Source of the DNA: Metarhizium brunneum
Lineage: Eukaryota; Ascomycota; Sordariomycetes; Hypocreales; Clavicipitaceae
DNA length: 64,000 nucleotides
Direction of reading: 5' to 3'
Assembly: GCF_013426205.1 (NCBI RefSeq)
Contig: NC_089425.1
Coordinates: 558,001-622,000, forward strand
Below, in pieces: positions 1 to 11,325 of this stretch. The notes below the pieces were generated by a model. It searched no databases and was not told where the DNA came from. It saw only the letters and a list, made by a program, of their open reading frames with translations. The position numbers were made by a program, and so were the translations under genes. Each line of letters starts with the position of its first letter. Position 1 is the stretch's first letter.

Positions 1-575
1 CGAGCCGATCGCGGTCCGCAAAAGAAACACTTGAGAAACGAGCCTTCGAACACCCGAGGAGTCGCAGAACCCGTTTTTGTGCATCACTAATTTGGTCAAG
101 CTGTATGGGAATGGAGGGAGGTGTAGATTAGCGGCGTCGACACAGACAGCTAGTTAGAATAGGTAACTGCTATGTAGTCACGGTGCTTGATCCCTTGTAA
201 TCTGTCGAGACTCGTCCAATTTATTATAAAGTTGCTATTTGCTCGTGTAATTGTTCTTAGGATATTCCTGCCCAGTCTTTGTTAACATGACGCGGGCTCT
301 CTTCACCTCTCGTTCGGTCCTCGTCTCCCAAAGCTTAGGTTGTTATCCTTTGCACTCCCATATGTTCACCCCGAACTTTGCACCAAGGACACTGTAACCG
401 AACGCTAATTGTCATCAACTTGAACGTCACGGAAACGGTACATGCACTCAGCATTCAATAATAATCACTTCATAGAAGCCCACCCTTTGCGACCATGTCG
501 TTATTTGTCTAGGCCTTCTTTACACGACTTCTTCACACCAAGATTTCTTTACGGGAAGGCTTCCTCACGAACACC

Positions 576-1048
576 ATGGAAGCAGATCGCAAAGTTGAAA
601 CAGAACGGCCTAGTAAGTATTTCGTCCCAAAGCCAGCTATTGACTAACAGAATACAGATTGCTCTGTCTGCGCCGTTGCTGAATACAACTTTTATTCCGA
701 AGTATTTGGAATCCCTTGTCCTCAATGCGGCGAGTGCTTGACTTTGGCGTTTTACAAGGTGGGAGGCTGACCTACACCTGAATCTTGGAAACCTGCTTTC
801 TCACTTCATGATAGAGTCACTTAATAGTCTGTCACCAGGATGAATTCTTTGTTGCTCATATCTGCAGTGAATGTGAGAACAAAATATGGGAGTGTACACA
901 GTATGCCTCCTTTGGGTCAGAAGCTTGGGGACAGAATGAGAATTATGCCGACTATACCGAATCCACCCTCAAACACCGTGACACTGTAGAGAGTGTCTTG
1001 ACTGAGTCTAACGCCTACGAAGCGATAGCGGATCCTTCTCAGTCATAG
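576..1048 (+). CDS. small zinc-ribbon-like protein (3 exons)
   Basis: Three exons (576-612, 658-758, 839-1048) joined across introns with GTAAGT or GTGGGA donors and TACAG or CCAG acceptors give an unbroken 115-residue protein. It carries four Cys pairs, CSVC, CPQCGEC, CSEC and a later single Cys in WECTQY, which is the spacing of a zinc ribbon. A short basic/acidic leader precedes it and an acidic Ser/Thr-rich tail follows. The first intron has a GACTAAC branch point 13 bases before its acceptor. I do not recognise the family. A metal-binding nuclear or RNA/DNA-binding role is only an inference from the Cys pattern. The first exon also reads open into the intron, so a naive single-exon call would miss the protein. 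Confidence 0.65.
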
Positions 1049-1162
1049 AGGAAAGCCCCAAGGCCAGTCTTCCACACAACAAAGTCCGATGACCTCTTTC
1101 TGCGGCTTCGTGAGGAATTCCAATCGTGGACAACTATCCACAGTTACTTCCCTAGTTGCAAA

Positions 1163-1420
1163 TTGAAGACATTGAGATCCAATTGTTCGAAAGCAAGGTC
1201 GTCTAGATCTTCCTTCAACTCCGACAAGGATAGCATGCTCATTCAACTAAGAGTCCAAGGGATGTCCGGGGACAAGATTGCTGCAAAGATGAAAATGAAC
1301 AGGACTATATTATCAAAACGTCACCGCTACTTATTAGACAAGAAAGATAAGGTCCTGTCGAAACCAGATGCAAAATCTATTTGCCACAAGCGCGAGGACG
1401 GCCAACAAATGGTTCTATGA
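1163..1420 (+). CDS. possible Myb/SANT-like DNA-binding fragment
   Basis: An 85-codon open frame contains a stretch of the form DSMLIQLRVQGMSGDKIAAK followed by a basic segment ending RHRYLL. This resembles the second and third helices of fungal Myb/SANT-like domains (acidic start, LI.L...G.S...IA..., then R.RY). The usual tryptophans are missing, no clear upstream exon was found, and the segment is short. It could be a gene fragment or chance. Confidence 0.25.
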   Translation: MKTLRSNCSKARSSRSSFNSDKDSMLIQLRVQGMSGDKIAAKMKMNRTILSKRHRYLLDKKDKVLSKPDAKSICHKREDGQQMVL

Positions 1421-1590
1421 GACTAGATTTCCGCCATGGCCAGCTCGGGTGTGACTTCACCGAGAAGAAGGCACACATTTGGTTCCTGTATGTTGCAATA
1501 ATTGGTTGACAGGATATTCCTATAGCAGACAAAATAAATCAAAGTATGTTACCTCGAGCATCATTCACGTCGTGGTATTCCTCTACTTTG

Positions 1591-2159
1591 TCAAAAAGGG
1601 GTGCTGGTACTTGCAAAAGCTCTGCGTTCTGCGATGTAGGCAGCCATCTTTGCGAGGCATTCTTCTAGGAGTTTCTGAGAGTTATTCAGCTGCCTAATGA
1701 TTTCTTCTGCACTCCACTCGATATCGGGGCACGTCAGACTGTGTCGTCCCGTCCCTTCCATTTGCGGCGCCTCTGACTTCGTGGGTGGCGATGAGCATCT
1801 TGACGTCGTATGGCTCGTTGAGCATTCGTCGGATGTAAGGTTTGACAAGGCCTCGCTTGGTCTACCCTGAGTGAGCTCCGTGGACAGTCGCGAATATGCT
1901 GTAATATCTCGATAGCCTTGTTTTGTTCTGTTCTCGTGCTTGCAAATTTTCCACTCGACGAATTTCTTGTGGTAAGATCGTGGTCTATCATATTGTATCA
2001 GAATGTGATAGCGCTGAGTTGCCGTTGAATAAAATGGGTTGTTTCTTACACAGCATGGAAGTTGTATCTCTCTTTCATGTATCTGACAGTGTCTAAAAGA
2101 TTATGACGAGCGTAATACTCCAATATGATGTCTTTATGTTCATCCCAGGATTTAGCCAT
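1591..2159 (-). CDS. Clr5-domain protein (2 exons)
   Basis: Exon 1 (2159-2050) begins MAKSWDEHKDIILEYY and continues to YNFHA, the N-terminal half of a Clr5 domain (W..HK..I...Y.....L..V...M...Y.F.A). The intron 1985-2049 has a GTAAGA donor and a GATAG acceptor. Joining across it restores the second half, RSYHKKFVEWKICKHE, matching the Clr5 pattern (R.Y...F..W...K). The tail is Ser/Thr-rich and ends in a short amphipathic segment, giving 167 residues. Clr5 domains occur at the N terminus of many fungal accessory proteins, often fused to ankyrin or TPR repeats. Here it stands alone. The exact function is unknown; binding to nucleic acid or chromatin is assumed for the family. Confidence 0.8.
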
Positions 2160-2947
2160 TTTCTCGGGGGAGGTGACTGGGGCGCTTCGGGAAGTCTCGA
2201 AGGATGTTGAGGACTCGATCGGATGATTGCGGTTCCAGGTTGAGGCACACCGGCCATTGATAACTGACACCAGCCGGTTCTGAACGACTTGACGGAAGGC
2301 AACATGCCGCAAGAAATACAATTTCGAAGCTAGTGGAAGTAGTACGATGTGACTTAGGTTCGCTATCTTAAAATCCTTCAACAGGAAGGGGGATGCCGGA
2401 ATATGATGTTAATACAAGCTGTGGGCTGGAGGGCGGGATGAAGAGCAAGCTATCCACCATATACAATGATTAGTCCCGAACTTGGAAAATGGAAGTCACC
2501 GAGCTGACAGCTGGAGGATCGACAGACCGGCTTTTTGATTAAGCACTGTCTTATAACGACATGGCGGTGTATATAACAACTATATCCCCGGGCATCATGT
2601 AACTGCATGGGGAAGAACTAACACGCGAGGTGTGTTCCGGTCCCATGGGTTGAACCTGTAGCTAGGGAAGATGCGAAGGTGCCTTCTGTTGGTCACACTG
2701 CTTGACATAAATGCATCACAGGTTGCTAGCCTGCTCCATACCTGACAAGCCCAAGGTCTTATACTGAACCTTGCCTTACGCCACACACTCCTCGACTAGT
2801 TCCGTCCGGCTATTAGGGATAAAAGAGACGAAAGCCGTTTCCCTGCCTCTTATATTCTGGCAGGCGTCGATTAAGATAAATAGACTGCACCTGCAACTTA
2901 CATATCTTAATGTCAAGCAACGAATATAGTCACCAGAGACAGAGAGG
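2160..2947. other. intergenic region between divergent Clr5 and HAP3-like genes
   Basis: About 790 bases separate the two divergent start codons. I see no convincing coding region, no obvious repeat and no clear TATA box. It presumably holds both promoters. Confidence 0.4.
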
Positions 2948-3689
2948 ATGAAGAATAATCCACAGTTACAAACGGACAGCCGCGCAGCTAGCAACGATAA
3001 AGAACTACAAGAGCAGGATTTATATTTGCCTTTAGAAAATAGTGAGTATTGGTCGTCCTTAACAGGCGCAATCATAGTCTCTCATGTCTCATGAACACAC
3101 ACTTGCTACAAATAGAGCAAAGCTATTGTGTTAAAACAGACAAACAGAAAGCTTCAGTCGGTGCTAATATTTGTGCTTTTGCTTTAGTCGGTAGAATTAT
3201 GAAGAAGGCCCTACCGGACAATGCGAAACTTTCCAACGAGGCCAAGGTGTGTGTCCAGAGATGCACTAGCGAATTCATTTCATTCATTACTTCTGAGGGT
3301 GAGTCGATTGGGAACCTGCTCGCGAGCTGGTAGTGATTACCATACCAGCTAAATGATACCATTTATTCTTGATGGCAAGCTTACTAAACGACTCTTGGCG
3401 ACCAGCTTGCGAAAAGGCCTCGGCCCAGAAACGAAATACTGTGAAAGGAGAAGATATTCTGTCTGCAATGAAGTCACTCAGTTTCGATCATTACGCGGAG
3501 ACTTTAGAAATCTATCATTCTGGGTACCTAAACAGAACTTCCGGTGGCCATATAATGCCAAGTGAGGCCGGCAACGGAGGCGCGCTTGGGCAAGAGCTTG
3601 CCTGTGGTGAAGGCAGCGTCGAGCCCAAATACCTGTCTAGACAACATGCCGACGATGATTCTATCACTGATTTTTCCCACCCAGAATAA
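2948..3689 (+). CDS. HAP3/NF-YB-like histone-fold protein (CCAAT-binding factor subunit paralogue)
   Basis: Three exons (2948-3041, 3188-3298, 3406-3689) give 162 residues. The intron joins are decided by homology: LPLEN joins [14 protein letters not shown], and FISFITSE joins ACEKA. Both introns have GTGAGT donors, and the second has a TTACTAAAC branch point. The order [17 protein letters not shown]...EAK.C.Q....[22 protein letters not shown] is that of NF-YB/HAP3, which pairs with HAP5 and HAP2 to bind CCAAT in the nucleus. Differences from the usual consensus lie in helix alpha-2/3 (Q.CTS, ASAQKRN). Fungi normally have one conserved HAP3, so a divergent copy in this gene-poor region is likely a paralogue. 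It could compete for HAP5. That is inference. Confidence 0.88.
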
Positions 3690-5440
3690 TCCATGCTACA
3701 ACATAATGGTGGGAAAGATGGACTCAGATCTTGTGAGACTGAGCAATTCATCACCCGCAGGCGTTGCAACTGCTTTCGTTTGCTTCAACATGAACATTTT
3801 GAGATGCAGTCGGTGGATTAATATTCAGAGTCGGACCAAGTTTTAGATGCTATGATAAAGGGACCCATTTTGATTTGAGACTAGGTGGCCCAATCGAAGA
3901 GATAGATGCATTCAATCGCTTCGAAATCTTTGGCAACCTCGAATGTAACACATGATCTTGTGGGAGTTGAATTATGATGCTATCTGATGGTCTCACATCT
4001 TCAAACACTACATCTTCAATCCCTTACTGGCGGGACTGCGATTGTCAGTAATAACCTTATGCGTTACCTGTCAGTCCGGCCACCAGAGTGCCGGTTCCTG
4101 CTAAGAAAGTCATGCACTTCCCAGCTAGCACTTACAGGTGATGTGTGTTCAGGACAAAGCCCAAGTTTCGTTTTCAAGATACGAATTCCCACGGCCAGTT
4201 ACCTGTGATTAAGGTCCTCTTTCTGGAACTAACTACCAAGGACTTTGCGAGATCGGGCAAGGGTATCTAGAAGGTATGGTCCCCCACAGTCACTGGTAAT
4301 ATCCCTTCCGTTTGGCATTAGGAGCGATTGGTGCAGGGATCGTACCCTTCATATCCCAGCTTATCCCAGAACATGAAGATTTGAACAAGGCTGTTTCGTC
4401 TTAGTCCGTGCTAGCTCACTTCTAAATACAGAGACTTGCATAGTTTAGTCTACGGTCTGTCTGTTTAGTGTGACGTCATTGGTAGGTAATTTGAGAGCCC
4501 AGTGTAACAGGCTGAGCCTGATGTGGCTCGGCTTGCACTCTCGCCGGGACCCATCCGTAAGCGAGATTAACCACGTGTCGATCTCAGAAGCTCAAGAGCT
4601 CCTCGAGCTCTCCTTTTCTTGTCCTGTTTTCTCTTTCTCTTTAACGTTTAGATACTCGTAGTAGTTGCCTAGCTAGTTGTCACTATACTCTGTCGGATAA
4701 GGCTGCCTCTGTTAGTTGAACATGCAGACTTGACGTAATTGCTGGATGTCATAAAATCATTGATATCAGTAGTTTGAGTGGCTGGAAAGTCTTCTAAACT
4801 AAAGATAAAAGACATGAAGCCTTCTGAAGGATAGACACAACAACAACAATTTTTATATTCAATAAAATAAGCTTAATTAACAATGAGTCTCATAACGTGA
4901 TATACTCAGCTTGGACCGTTACACCCAGAAGTACTGCACTCTCGTATCGCCCTTTTCTTCCGCAAAGGACATTAATTTTCTACGCGCCCAGTGTCAGGCA
5001 GTGAACGTTGATGCATCTAGCCCCGGCAGACTATTTCCTTTGTTAACTGAAGATCCTTCGGCTGCTGGCTGAAAAATATGCATCTCAATTCGACACATGC
5101 ATACCATGCCTAGGATCTGGGGCTTACATTGTTGGTACGGTGCAATTCTAGAGTAGTTTAGTCAAAATTCAATAGTTCGAGATGGGTCCGGCCCTTTTCC
5201 CATATAGTTCATTCTGGAACAGCGCAATCCAATTATTGACGTGCATTTGATATCAGTTCAGAGAACAAGGCATCAAATGGTGAAATTGCGACTTAAAAAC
5301 CGAAACGCAGCTTCTCAAATAGAACCCGGTCAAAAATGCTTGCATGGACAGAAAGCATGCCTACATGAGCCGTGAATTTCACAGAACAAAATTCTGCATG
5401 TAGATTAACAACTCATTTTTCAGGAGTTGCTTGCCTGACG
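3690..5440. other. gene-poor interval, possible degraded LTR near 4503-4720
   Basis: No frame here has convincing coding character. The stretch from about 4503 starts TGTAACAGGC and ends in a pyrimidine-rich block followed by TTGAACA near 4720. Its layout (TG..CA, CTCGGCTTGC, then a run of TCTTT) resembles the sequence around 61197-61430. Both may be worn solo LTRs, but no target-site duplication is visible. Confidence 0.25.
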
Positions 5441-5441
5441 T

Positions 5442-5449
5442 CTATATAA
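5442..5449 (+). promoter_or_regulatory. TATA box of the 5491 gene
   Basis: The sequence CTATATAAA lies about 45 bases before the ATG at 5491. The spacing suits a short leader and supports that ATG over an upstream TTG that extends the same frame. Confidence 0.5.
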
Positions 5450-5490
5450 AGCTGGACAATTTCCATAACCTTTGGAAACGCAGCGCTTTT

Positions 5491-6543
5491 ATGCCTCCAA
5501 AGCAAATACCAATTTCTCAACAAACTCTCTATTCCACGATGAGCTTTATTAGTACTTTTGATTCGGATCGTACCCTTTCCCAACTCTATCACGATGCAAA
5601 AAGGCTTCCTGAATATGCATCGACAACATTGTTTGGACATTGGCTTCGAGTATATATTTTCACAGAGAAAGATTGGGTCATTTCCACTGAAAGGCCTACA
5701 AGGGAGCATCATGATCGTACGCGTCTGGATATCGTCGTGCAAACCTTGCTTCTTGATCCAACATATGCGACGATCAAATCCAAGTTTCTTCGTAATACCT
5801 GGATATTCTGGCTCACAGCAGAGGGGAAAAAACAAAAATCCGGACGTGAGGATCTGCGGTACGCCGAAGAACAGGCATATACTAAGACTTGGAACTACTT
5901 GCATGAAAACAAGGATGCTGTACGATCCTGCTGGGTGATGACCTACTTTGGCACTCAAGCACGCTTGTGGGCATGTCAGTATAAGGGTTCTGGCGCACTC
6001 GAAGCTTTCCTTCCCTTGGAGGGGGAAAATGGTGAAAAGTCTTCCTACCTCGACATAAAAGAGAACGAACATTATTTTAATATCGGCTGGGCCTACATCA
6101 AGGAAAATCTTGTACCAGAGCCTAATGAGTTCGAGGAGTTTTGGAGGCTTACAACCAGTCCCGCAGGACCTTCTGCTGAAGCTGCCCCTGACCCATCCCC
6201 GACGGATGACAGGCCTAGCGTAATCTATCCCGCGTATTATACCTTCGTTGTAGTCGTCAAGCTAATCAAGACGGCGGAGACGGCGGAGGGGCTTCGTACG
6301 CAAGTCAGGCATTCCGACAAGAGGGAACAGCATTTTCCGCGACAGTTATGGCGAAGTGTCAAAGTTATGTGTGACAACAACGTTCATGCAGATGGTTTTG
6401 TTGCGGATGACCTAGGTTATTGGACGTGGACCCTTGAGCCTGAGCTGGAGGATGAGGACCCAGAGCATATAGGTACAGACAAGACCAAGGGGAAGGGGAA
6501 AGGGAAGGCCAAGGAGAAGCATCATCATAAGGCTCGGAAGTGA
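5491..6543 (+). CDS. hypothetical protein with lysine-rich C-terminal tail
   Basis: A single exon of 350 codons with even codon use and no interruption. The ATG at 5491 (MPPKQIP) is chosen because a TATA box lies just upstream; a second in-frame ATG at 5539 (MSFIST) is possible. The body is rich in aromatic residues and has no motif I recognise. The middle (about residues 225-245) is Pro/Ser/Asp-rich and probably disordered. The last 25 residues are a run of Lys/Gly repeats (KGKGKGKAKEKHHHK), which may act as a nuclear signal or nucleic-acid contact. The neighbour on the other strand converges on it with a gap of 26 bases. Confidence 0.7.
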   Translation: MPPKQIPISQQTLYSTMSFISTFDSDRTLSQLYHDAKRLPEYASTTLFGHWLRVYIFTEKDWVISTERPTREHHDRTRLDIVVQTLLLDPTYATIKSKFLRNTWIFWLTAEGKKQKSGREDLRYAEEQAYTKTWNYLHENKDAVRSCWVMTYFGTQARLWACQYKGSGALEAFLPLEGENGEKSSYLDIKENEHYFNIGWAYIKENLVPEPNEFEEFWRLTTSPAGPSAEAAPDPSPTDDRPSVIYPAYYTFVVVVKLIKTAETAEGLRTQVRHSDKREQHFPRQLWRSVKVMCDNNVHADGFVADDLGYWTWTLEPELEDEDPEHIGTDKTKGKGKGKAKEKHHHKARK

Positions 6544-6569
6544 TTTCATCGTCCATACAAGATTTATTC

Positions 6570-8515
6570 TTATAGAACGTCGCCGCGGCTTGTTTTCGTA
6601 TATCTCATCCTCATTTCATCCTGATTAAACCAACAATATAGAACGCCAGTCATCTCACAACACGTCCAATCTGCTAGCCCGTCAATGTGATCGTGGTCTT
6701 TAAGGCATTCTACTTTGACGCCTTCTAACTTCCCGACGCCACTTTGGTCAAAGATGGTGTTAGCAAAACAGAGACGTACTGGCCATTCGTATTCTGTGAA
6801 TGGATCAACGCCTAGTCTACATTGTCCGAGCGCTAGCTTCCCGCCACCCCTGTACTGTATAGTAATACCTCTGCAAAAGTTCGTCCTAGGAATGCAATAG
6901 ACTCGAATTTGAGAGACATTTGAGAGGGGTGCTGACGAGATGTATGGATCCTCTATTGGCGGTAGGCTAGGATCAAAACGCTTCGGGGCGGCTGCAGTGT
7001 CGCAAATTGTGTATTTTTCGGAAAAGGCGCTGACGAAGCATATCGGAAGAGTATCTTTCTTTCTATATATAAGCGTTTGAGGCCACTTGAGCGACATAAA
7101 CTGTCGAGACTTTAGTGTATACGGTCCGATGAGAACGTCTCCTACAGACTCAAAACGAAACTGCATTTTATTAGATATTATAATAACTCATATAATTGTG
7201 TCTTTTATCTTACCAATAAATGTTGTGGTTGAGAAACTCTTCCAAGCCGATTTGGAAGCACACTAAAGCTAATTTCTGTGATCTGTCCTTCGATAGGCAT
7301 ATAAATCCAAGTTACCGTCTCCCGCCTTTCAGGCGTAAGATTCTTAAAAGTCCTGTCGGCATATAACTGGGTCTTTGTATGAGTATGGACAGCATATGTG
7401 GAGCCGTGTGCAACAAAAAATGTAATTCCGGTACAGAGAGACAACTCTACGGTGCCCAAATGGCAAGCCAGAGAGCGGTTGGTTTGGTCCGGTTGTCCAA
7501 CAATGCCTCGACCCAGAGGCGGCGGGAAAGGAGTGTCCCAAATATGAAAAGGCCTAGTCACTCCCCGTAGTCTGGCCATACCAAACTAAGAGCTGTTAGT
7601 GATGTGTCCTGGAGCTTTGGGCGTAGACAAACCTACTTGGAAGTCCACGGACACACCATTGAACCGTTCAGCCGCTTCAACAATGTAGCCCATGCAGTCG
7701 GACCGAGAGGATATCTTTCGATCCAACTGTGTTAGTCTCTCAATGCACAGGAGACCTCGCGAGTCAATTGCCAAACGAACAATTGAGCCACTTGCACTGC
7801 CTTCGAGTTGCGGTGCATTGCCACGAACCCAAGTCTTGACGTTAAGGAGCGGAATTATTCGGTCCTGGAGTTGGTTGTTCTCCTGCATCGCTGTCACATG
7901 ACGAGCTAGATCCAAAACGCTGCAGTACCAAGTATCATTGCAAAAGTCCCAGATCATCTTCAAGATCTCCGGAGGCAGCCTCGTTAGCCCTCCGAGCAGC
8001 CAGTCGACGCTGAAACTACCCAATTCTCCGACAATGCACCGGACATCAGAGTAATGGATGTCGAAGTAGGGCTGAACGTTCAGAGACGACGCACCTTGCC
8101 AAAGACTCCTTCGTGTTGCTGCCACCCACAGTAGGCAGTGCTTAGTTTTAATGTTAGCGTCAGTGTCACAGTCGTCAAGCCCGGTGACACTGACTCGACA
8201 CAAGAACAACTCCATGCAGTGCGTATGTATTGTGCAAGTCTCAACAGACCGACAGCACTGACTACAATCGGGCATGCGGCATAGCCTCTCGTCAGCACAA
8301 TAGCGAGATCTCGGAAAGACAGACTCCCCATGAATAGTGATGCTAACTTGCCAGTCATCACCTTGGCTGGCAACTAAAAATCGAAAACATCAGCAATTCA
8401 TTTGTCGGTATCGGGAACTCCGGCGCATACATGTGTAAAATCGGTCCCCAGCACAAAATAAGAAGCCGCAAGCGCCACAGCGAGAGTGTACGCGAAGGTG
8501 CGTGATTTCGGCCAT
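6570..8515 (-). CDS. F-box-like multi-domain protein (4 exons)
   Basis: Four exons (8515-8431, 8373-7637, 7585-7214, 7160-6570) with introns of 57, 51 and 53 bases give 594 residues in one frame. The N terminus has a Cys cluster typical of large fungal F-box-like proteins (CGACGFLFC, then CRMPDCSQCC). An F-box-like helix follows: RLPPEILKMIWDFC. The joins are supported by coherent text across them, for example VDFQ to FGMARLRG and HLL to FRFESVGD. The C-terminal half has alternating beta-like segments (ITFFVAHGS, ISFSVLPN) as in a family of fungal proteins of unknown function. A role as substrate adaptor for SCF ubiquitin ligase is inferred from the F-box only. Confidence 0.72.
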
Positions 8516-9275
8516 TTCACGTCGACCGTTGCTGCATTTTAAGTAACTCCGTTCCCAGTCTTATCCAGTCTTAGGTGACGGGAAGCACTGGCGATAAATA
8601 CGCTGCGTCCCGCCCAACCACCTTCACCGCCTTGCCTCTTTTCGCCCAGGTAGAATTTTACCCTGGCGATCACAGTAATTTAGCCTCTCACAGCAGTGTC
8701 AATTTCTGAGTTGGTCGCAGGTCATCATGTCATCAATCTAGTCACATGGACATTTCTAGAGTTACTGGCACTGCATTAGAGCATACTTCTTAACTGCATT
8801 TTATTTGACAACTATACAGTCCTCGACGTCTTCCTATCCATCAAGCGAATATGATTCCTTCTGCTCTGCCATGTCTTTCTCTATGCTTCTCCAAACGTGT
8901 TTTACACTCCTCATTTTCCGTGCTGCATGATCGTCACGTATTTCCGCAGCCTTCTTGAAAGCGATGACGGACTTTCAGAACAGCCTTATCGCGTCGGGCC
9001 GGCTTGTGGAGAGCCAGCGACTTGCCCCAGAATGAAGACGAGCTGGGATAACGGGGGGTTTTGGGTTATTTATGGTGCACGGAAGAATCTCGCATTTGAC
9101 GCCATCTTTTGGCGGGAGCTAGATTCACGATTCTTTGAGCAGTCTGGGGTGTCCCAGGAAGATGCATGGATGAAGTGGTTGGATATGGTGGGTGAACCAG
9201 AGATGGCGGGGATGAAGGCATGGAGACGAGGGTCTTGCCGTGGGTTGTAGATGAGTAGTTGTAATCATGTCGGAG
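8516..9275. other. upstream region with one weak open frame (8897-9250, +)
   Basis: The only longer frame is 117 codons at 8897-9250 on the plus strand. It has a plausible C-terminal half (aromatic and acidic, FWRELDSRFFEQSG) but no recognised domain and no clear promoter. I leave it as a doubtful gene. Confidence 0.2.
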
Positions 9276-10250
9276 CTAGCAAAGTGCTTTTATGCAGTCT
9301 GTAGGATGTCGCACAACATGGTCAGTTGGACGGCATCTGCTAGGTCGTATTGTATGACAGGGATGCCCATGGCGAATTTGACGAGGAGATTCTTGCAGAG
9401 ATGGTAGGCTTTGTACAGACAAATAGAAAAGTGCTGGAGGCTTACAAAAAGGCGTGTAACTACCGTTTTTCCCAAGCCAGCGATTGAATAAACTTCTGTT
9501 TGGCCGTCGTTCATCGTCAGTCTGCGCACGACACAACCAAATTACGTATGCTACGGGTCCCCGCTAGGTCTGGCGCCTGTTCTTCAGGAGGTATGAACTG
9601 GAGAGCCTGCTCTAAACCTCATCCTGTACCGGCAGCCCTCATGTCCGTATTTAGCAGCAGTGCCTGGATTGAAAGTAACCCTAGTTCATGATTCTGCCAA
9701 CCAACTTTTTCAAGCTGTGGTCTGTAAGGCAATACTCCCCAAACGGGAGCTTATGAGACGTGTCGAAAATGCTCCGAACCCCCATTTATTAGAAAGGGAC
9801 ATCTGAGCCAATAATTTCTTGAAGAGAGATGTGTGCAGGTGGATGTACGTACTGGATACGGAAGAGAGGGGTGGGAGATTGCATTCCAAGTGTCAAAGCG
9901 TCAAATTATACCTGTCGCTGGAGGAGCATCGGCTATGCAGGAGCTTCAATATTTTGGCTTGTGCGTCCTCCTTCCAGACTTTGGCAAACTCTGCCCCATC
10001 TACAGGCTTAAACTCGGAGTCTCGGTTTTCGGGATCTAAGATGACCTGTTTTTGTGTGTATGAATGTGTGTGTTCATACATGCGGCTCCCCACCAACCAG
10101 TAATCACATTTAAACGCCCTGGCAATTGTGATCCATCAACAATGACTCCTCGATTGGCTGGCGCCGTTCCGGTCGAGAAATCACAACCAACAGCCCCATA
10201 CATCGTGCAGTCGTGGTCGCGTTTCATCTGTACAATCATACAGCCCACCC
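9276..10250 (-). pseudogene. degraded gene remnant with P-loop-like motif
   Basis: Several short minus-strand pieces read as protein but cannot be joined cleanly. From 10248 down: a segment with GTAPANRGVIVDGSQLPGRL; a segment 10042-9893 with VILDPENRDSEFKPVDGAEF and EDAQAKILKLLH; then around 9690-9480 text of the form IPPEEQAPDL and SIRNLVVSC; then VYSIAGLGKTVVTRLF at about 9495-9440. The last is a Walker-A-like GLGKT whose first Gly is replaced. Stops and frame changes separate the pieces. It looks like a decayed P-loop NTPase gene. The family is not identified. Confidence 0.35.
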
Positions 10251-10538
10251 AAAGCTTATGGTATGATGGGAACCACTACGCAAGCGCCTATTCCCTTGTA
10301 CGAATATGAGACGCGAATCCTGTTGCCTTTTCCAATGAACCTAAAAAAAGCCAAAATCTGATATAAATATAGCCCAGTTGAGGGATTATAGAACGACGCC
10401 GGTAGGAGTGGCTTTTTCCAAGCTTAGTTACACTACTCCAACACGTTCACCTCATTTGAAGTGCGTCTTTAACTGCCTCGGCGCTGTGTCACGGTATGTC
10501 CAACTCCAATCCCACTATCACACCACAATCACTGGTCT

Positions 10539-11162
10539 ATGTCATTATGGCTGGTCGCGGTTCGGCTTCTTGTTCGCCTCGACGCAAAGATCCAGCCTTA
10601 TGATGCTTGGGCGGTGTATGAAGCCTGCCTTTTGGGGTGTGACATGCTTCGAGGATTGTCGTCTAACCCTGGAATCGACCTCAATCCAGCCATTCCAGGC
10701 CAATTGGGGGATACAATTCTGCATTTTGTCCTTCGATCGCCACCGTCTCGATTTGTAAATGATAAGGCGGATATAGTGGCAATGCTACTGCTTCGAGGCG
10801 CCGACGCTTAGCGGCGCGATCGGCTGTGTAATAATGCCTTGCATATTGTAGCAAACTCCTTGCAACAAAGCGACGAATATGGGTATAGGATAATGCAGCT
10901 CTTCTATAGCGGATCTAGGCATGTCTTGCCAATGCACGTTCGTAGTCGATTCATCGCAGAAATTGACGCTGTGAATGAAGATGGAAACACTGCATTACAT
11001 CTGGCCGTCCTGAAAAACAATGTGGGATGTGTGGAGCTTCTACTGAGCCATGGAGCAAACCCACGTATTAAAGGGCAACATGGCAAGCCGCCTTTATTTT
11101 TCGCGTTATCTCGCAATGTTCTGCAAGTGTCTCGCATGTTGGAAGCGCATGGCGCTGCCTAG
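10539..11162 (+). pseudogene. ankyrin-repeat gene with an in-frame stop
   Basis: One reading frame carries ankyrin repeats on both sides of a TAG at 10809-10811. Before it: GDTILHF and DIVAMLLLRGADA. After it: NNALHIV, EDGNTALHLAVLKNN, CVELLLSHGANPRIKG and PPLFFALS. The repeats continue in register through the stop, so the stop is a point change (for example CAG or CGA to TAG) and not an exon edge. No clear N-terminal domain was found; an intron ending near 10590 is possible. Ankyrin proteins bind other proteins. Either a pseudogene or a sequence error at one base. Confidence 0.65.
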
Positions 11163-11325
11163 ACTAGATGGATGAGCAGGAAACCTGCCGTTTTGATAGC
11201 GGCAAAGTTAATTGTCGCAATTTAATATCTCCCAATGTTGTTTTGTTTATAATCACTGGGAATTACCTCATAATCACTCTGTTTGTGGGATGCTTAAGTG
11301 AGGCATGTAATGAATTTTTAATATG

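Noticed and set aside
5413..6072. 219-codon open frame on the minus strand
   Set aside because: Fully antisense to the well-supported gene at 5491-6543; composition is that of a shadow.
10809..10811. Stop-codon readthrough or recoding in the ankyrin gene
   Set aside because: No readthrough context or structure is seen; a point mutation is simpler.
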